This document shows positions 63,541 to 64,000 of a stretch of DNA of 64,000 bases, one piece after another (position 1 is the stretch's first letter; each line of letters begins with the position of its first letter). The notes beneath the pieces were generated by a model that saw only the letters and a program-made list of their open reading frames with translations, was not told the origin of the DNA and did no database searches. Source of the stretch: Pseudomonadota bacterium (lineage in GTDB: Bacteria > Pseudomonadota > Gammaproteobacteria > Steroidobacterales > Steroidobacteraceae); NCBI GenBank assembly GCA_023417315.1, contig JAEZFW010000010.1, positions 5,877-69,876 on the forward strand, given 5' to 3'. The position numbers were made by a program, and so were the translations under genes.

Positions 63541-63933
63541 ATGGATTATTCACAGCTCGTACACGCGCACTTCACTCGACCCGTCAATGTCGGGACACTT
63601 GCGCCCGCAGCCGATGTCCTCACTGCACGTGCCGGCTCAAAGGCGCAGGGCGTGGAGATCGTGCTGACTGCTCGACTCGATCGCGACCGGATCGGCTCTC
63701 TGCATCACCTGGTGTACGGCTGCCCGCACCTTATCGCCGCGGCGTCATGGCTAACGCAACGGCTGCAGGGCTTTGCGATCGAGGACCTCGGGCGCTGGAA
63801 ATGGCGTGAAGTGGCCGACGCGCTCCAGGTGCCGACGGAGAAATGGGGTCGCCTTTTGGTGCTGGAGGACGCCGTGCGCGCACTGGAGAAAACGTGGCGA
63901 GATCGCGTATCGAATCATGCACAAAGGGCATGA
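63541..63933 (+). CDS. Degenerate IscU/NifU-like scaffold protein
   Basis: A 130-residue protein 15 bases after the desulfurase. It aligns over its whole length with IscU: YSQLVHAHFTRPVNVGTL for YSEKVIDHYENPRNVGSF, LVYGCPHLIAAASWLTQ for the YGCGSAIASSSLVTE block and LEDAVRAL near the end. Of the three IscU cluster cysteines only one remains (Cys61). The ACGD site reads KAQG and the HC pair before LAEDA reads GR (residues 103-104). It should not build a cluster as IscU does, but could still dock on the desulfurase as a regulator or sulfur-transfer adaptor. Confidence 0.75.
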   Translation: MDYSQLVHAHFTRPVNVGTLAPAADVLTARAGSKAQGVEIVLTARLDRDRIGSLHHLVYGCPHLIAAASWLTQRLQGFAIEDLGRWKWREVADALQVPTEKWGRLLVLEDAVRALEKTWRDRVSNHAQRA

Positions 63934-63973
63934 CGCGCACCCTTGACTGTCGAGGATCTGGCCGCAATTCTGT

Positions 63974-64000
63974 ACCGTAGCCCGTAGCCCGTAGCCCGTA
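63974..64000. repeat. PTR24: left arm of a further element, cut by the window end
   Basis: About four CCGTAGC units run to the last base. The unit and orientation fit a left arm of the GTAGCC/GGCTGTA kind; the rest lies outside. Confidence 0.7.

Overview
The window is a GC-rich bacterial chromosome segment, and gene content and order point to a gammaproteobacterium. Typical blocks are mreBCD-mrdAB-mltB-rlpA-dacA-ybeD-lipB, gatCAB, xerD-dsbC, queA-tgt-yajC-secDF and suhB-trmJ-cysteine desulfurase. My guess is the Xanthomonadales/Nevskiales/Steroidobacter side of the class, but this rests on gene order and protein flavour only. Coding density is high and no stretch over about 300 bases lacks a gene. 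I see no prophage, transposase, integron or CRISPR array.

Layout. 1-10.7 kb, minus strand except lipB: lipoylation (lipB end, ybeD), then a cell-elongation and peptidoglycan block (D-amino acid aminotransferase, dacA, rlpA, mltB, rodA, mrdA, mreD, mreC, mreB). 10.8-15.4 kb: gatC, gatA, gatB and the redox chaperone hslO. 15.6-22.8 kb: an ArsR-methyltransferase fusion regulator with metF and metH, then a two-subunit CoA-transferase. 22.8-28.3 kb: a 1.3k-residue BTAD/pseudo-cyclase/AAA/TPR regulator divergent from a TTC38/StaR-like TPR protein. 28.4-40.2 kb: zapE, ETF-quinone oxidoreductase, two SDRs, liuC, liuB, liuA, a divergent FadR-type regulator, a thiolase and a leucine dehydrogenase. Together these form a branched-chain amino acid breakdown region whose electrons leave through ETF-QO and whose acetoacetate could be activated by the CoA-transferase. 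The biotin subunit (liuD) and HMG-CoA lyase (liuE) are not in the window. 40.3-47.3 kb: plsC-like acyltransferase, xerD, dsbC, ferredoxin, Nudix hydrolase, tRNA-Leu(CAA), acyl-CoA dehydrogenase and an ECF sigma/anti-sigma pair, followed at 47.3-48.3 kb by a double-PDZ protein. 48.4-58.6 kb: queA, tgt, PerM-like transporter, CNNM/CorC protein, yajC, secD, secF and two TerC-family proteins. 58.9-64 kb: amino acid permease, suhB, trmJ, cysteine desulfurase and an IscU-like protein that has lost key cysteines.

The most striking feature is not a gene. About 24 intergenic elements (called PTR1-PTR24 here) share one architecture. Two inverted arms are each built of a short degenerate tandem repeat of about 6-12 bases. 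They enclose a variable GC-rich core, often with TCAGA/CCAGA on the inner edge of the left arm and TCTGA/TTCTG on the inner edge of the right arm. The repeat unit differs between loci, yet the two arms of one locus always carry the same unit. Several arms run into genes and supply their last codons and stop codon (lipB, scoA, liuC, plsC, queA, the CNNM gene), or lie against start codons in place of a Shine-Dalgarno sequence (gatB, hslO, scoB, tgt, terC, trmJ). queA, next to PTR17, has no legal start codon where one is expected.
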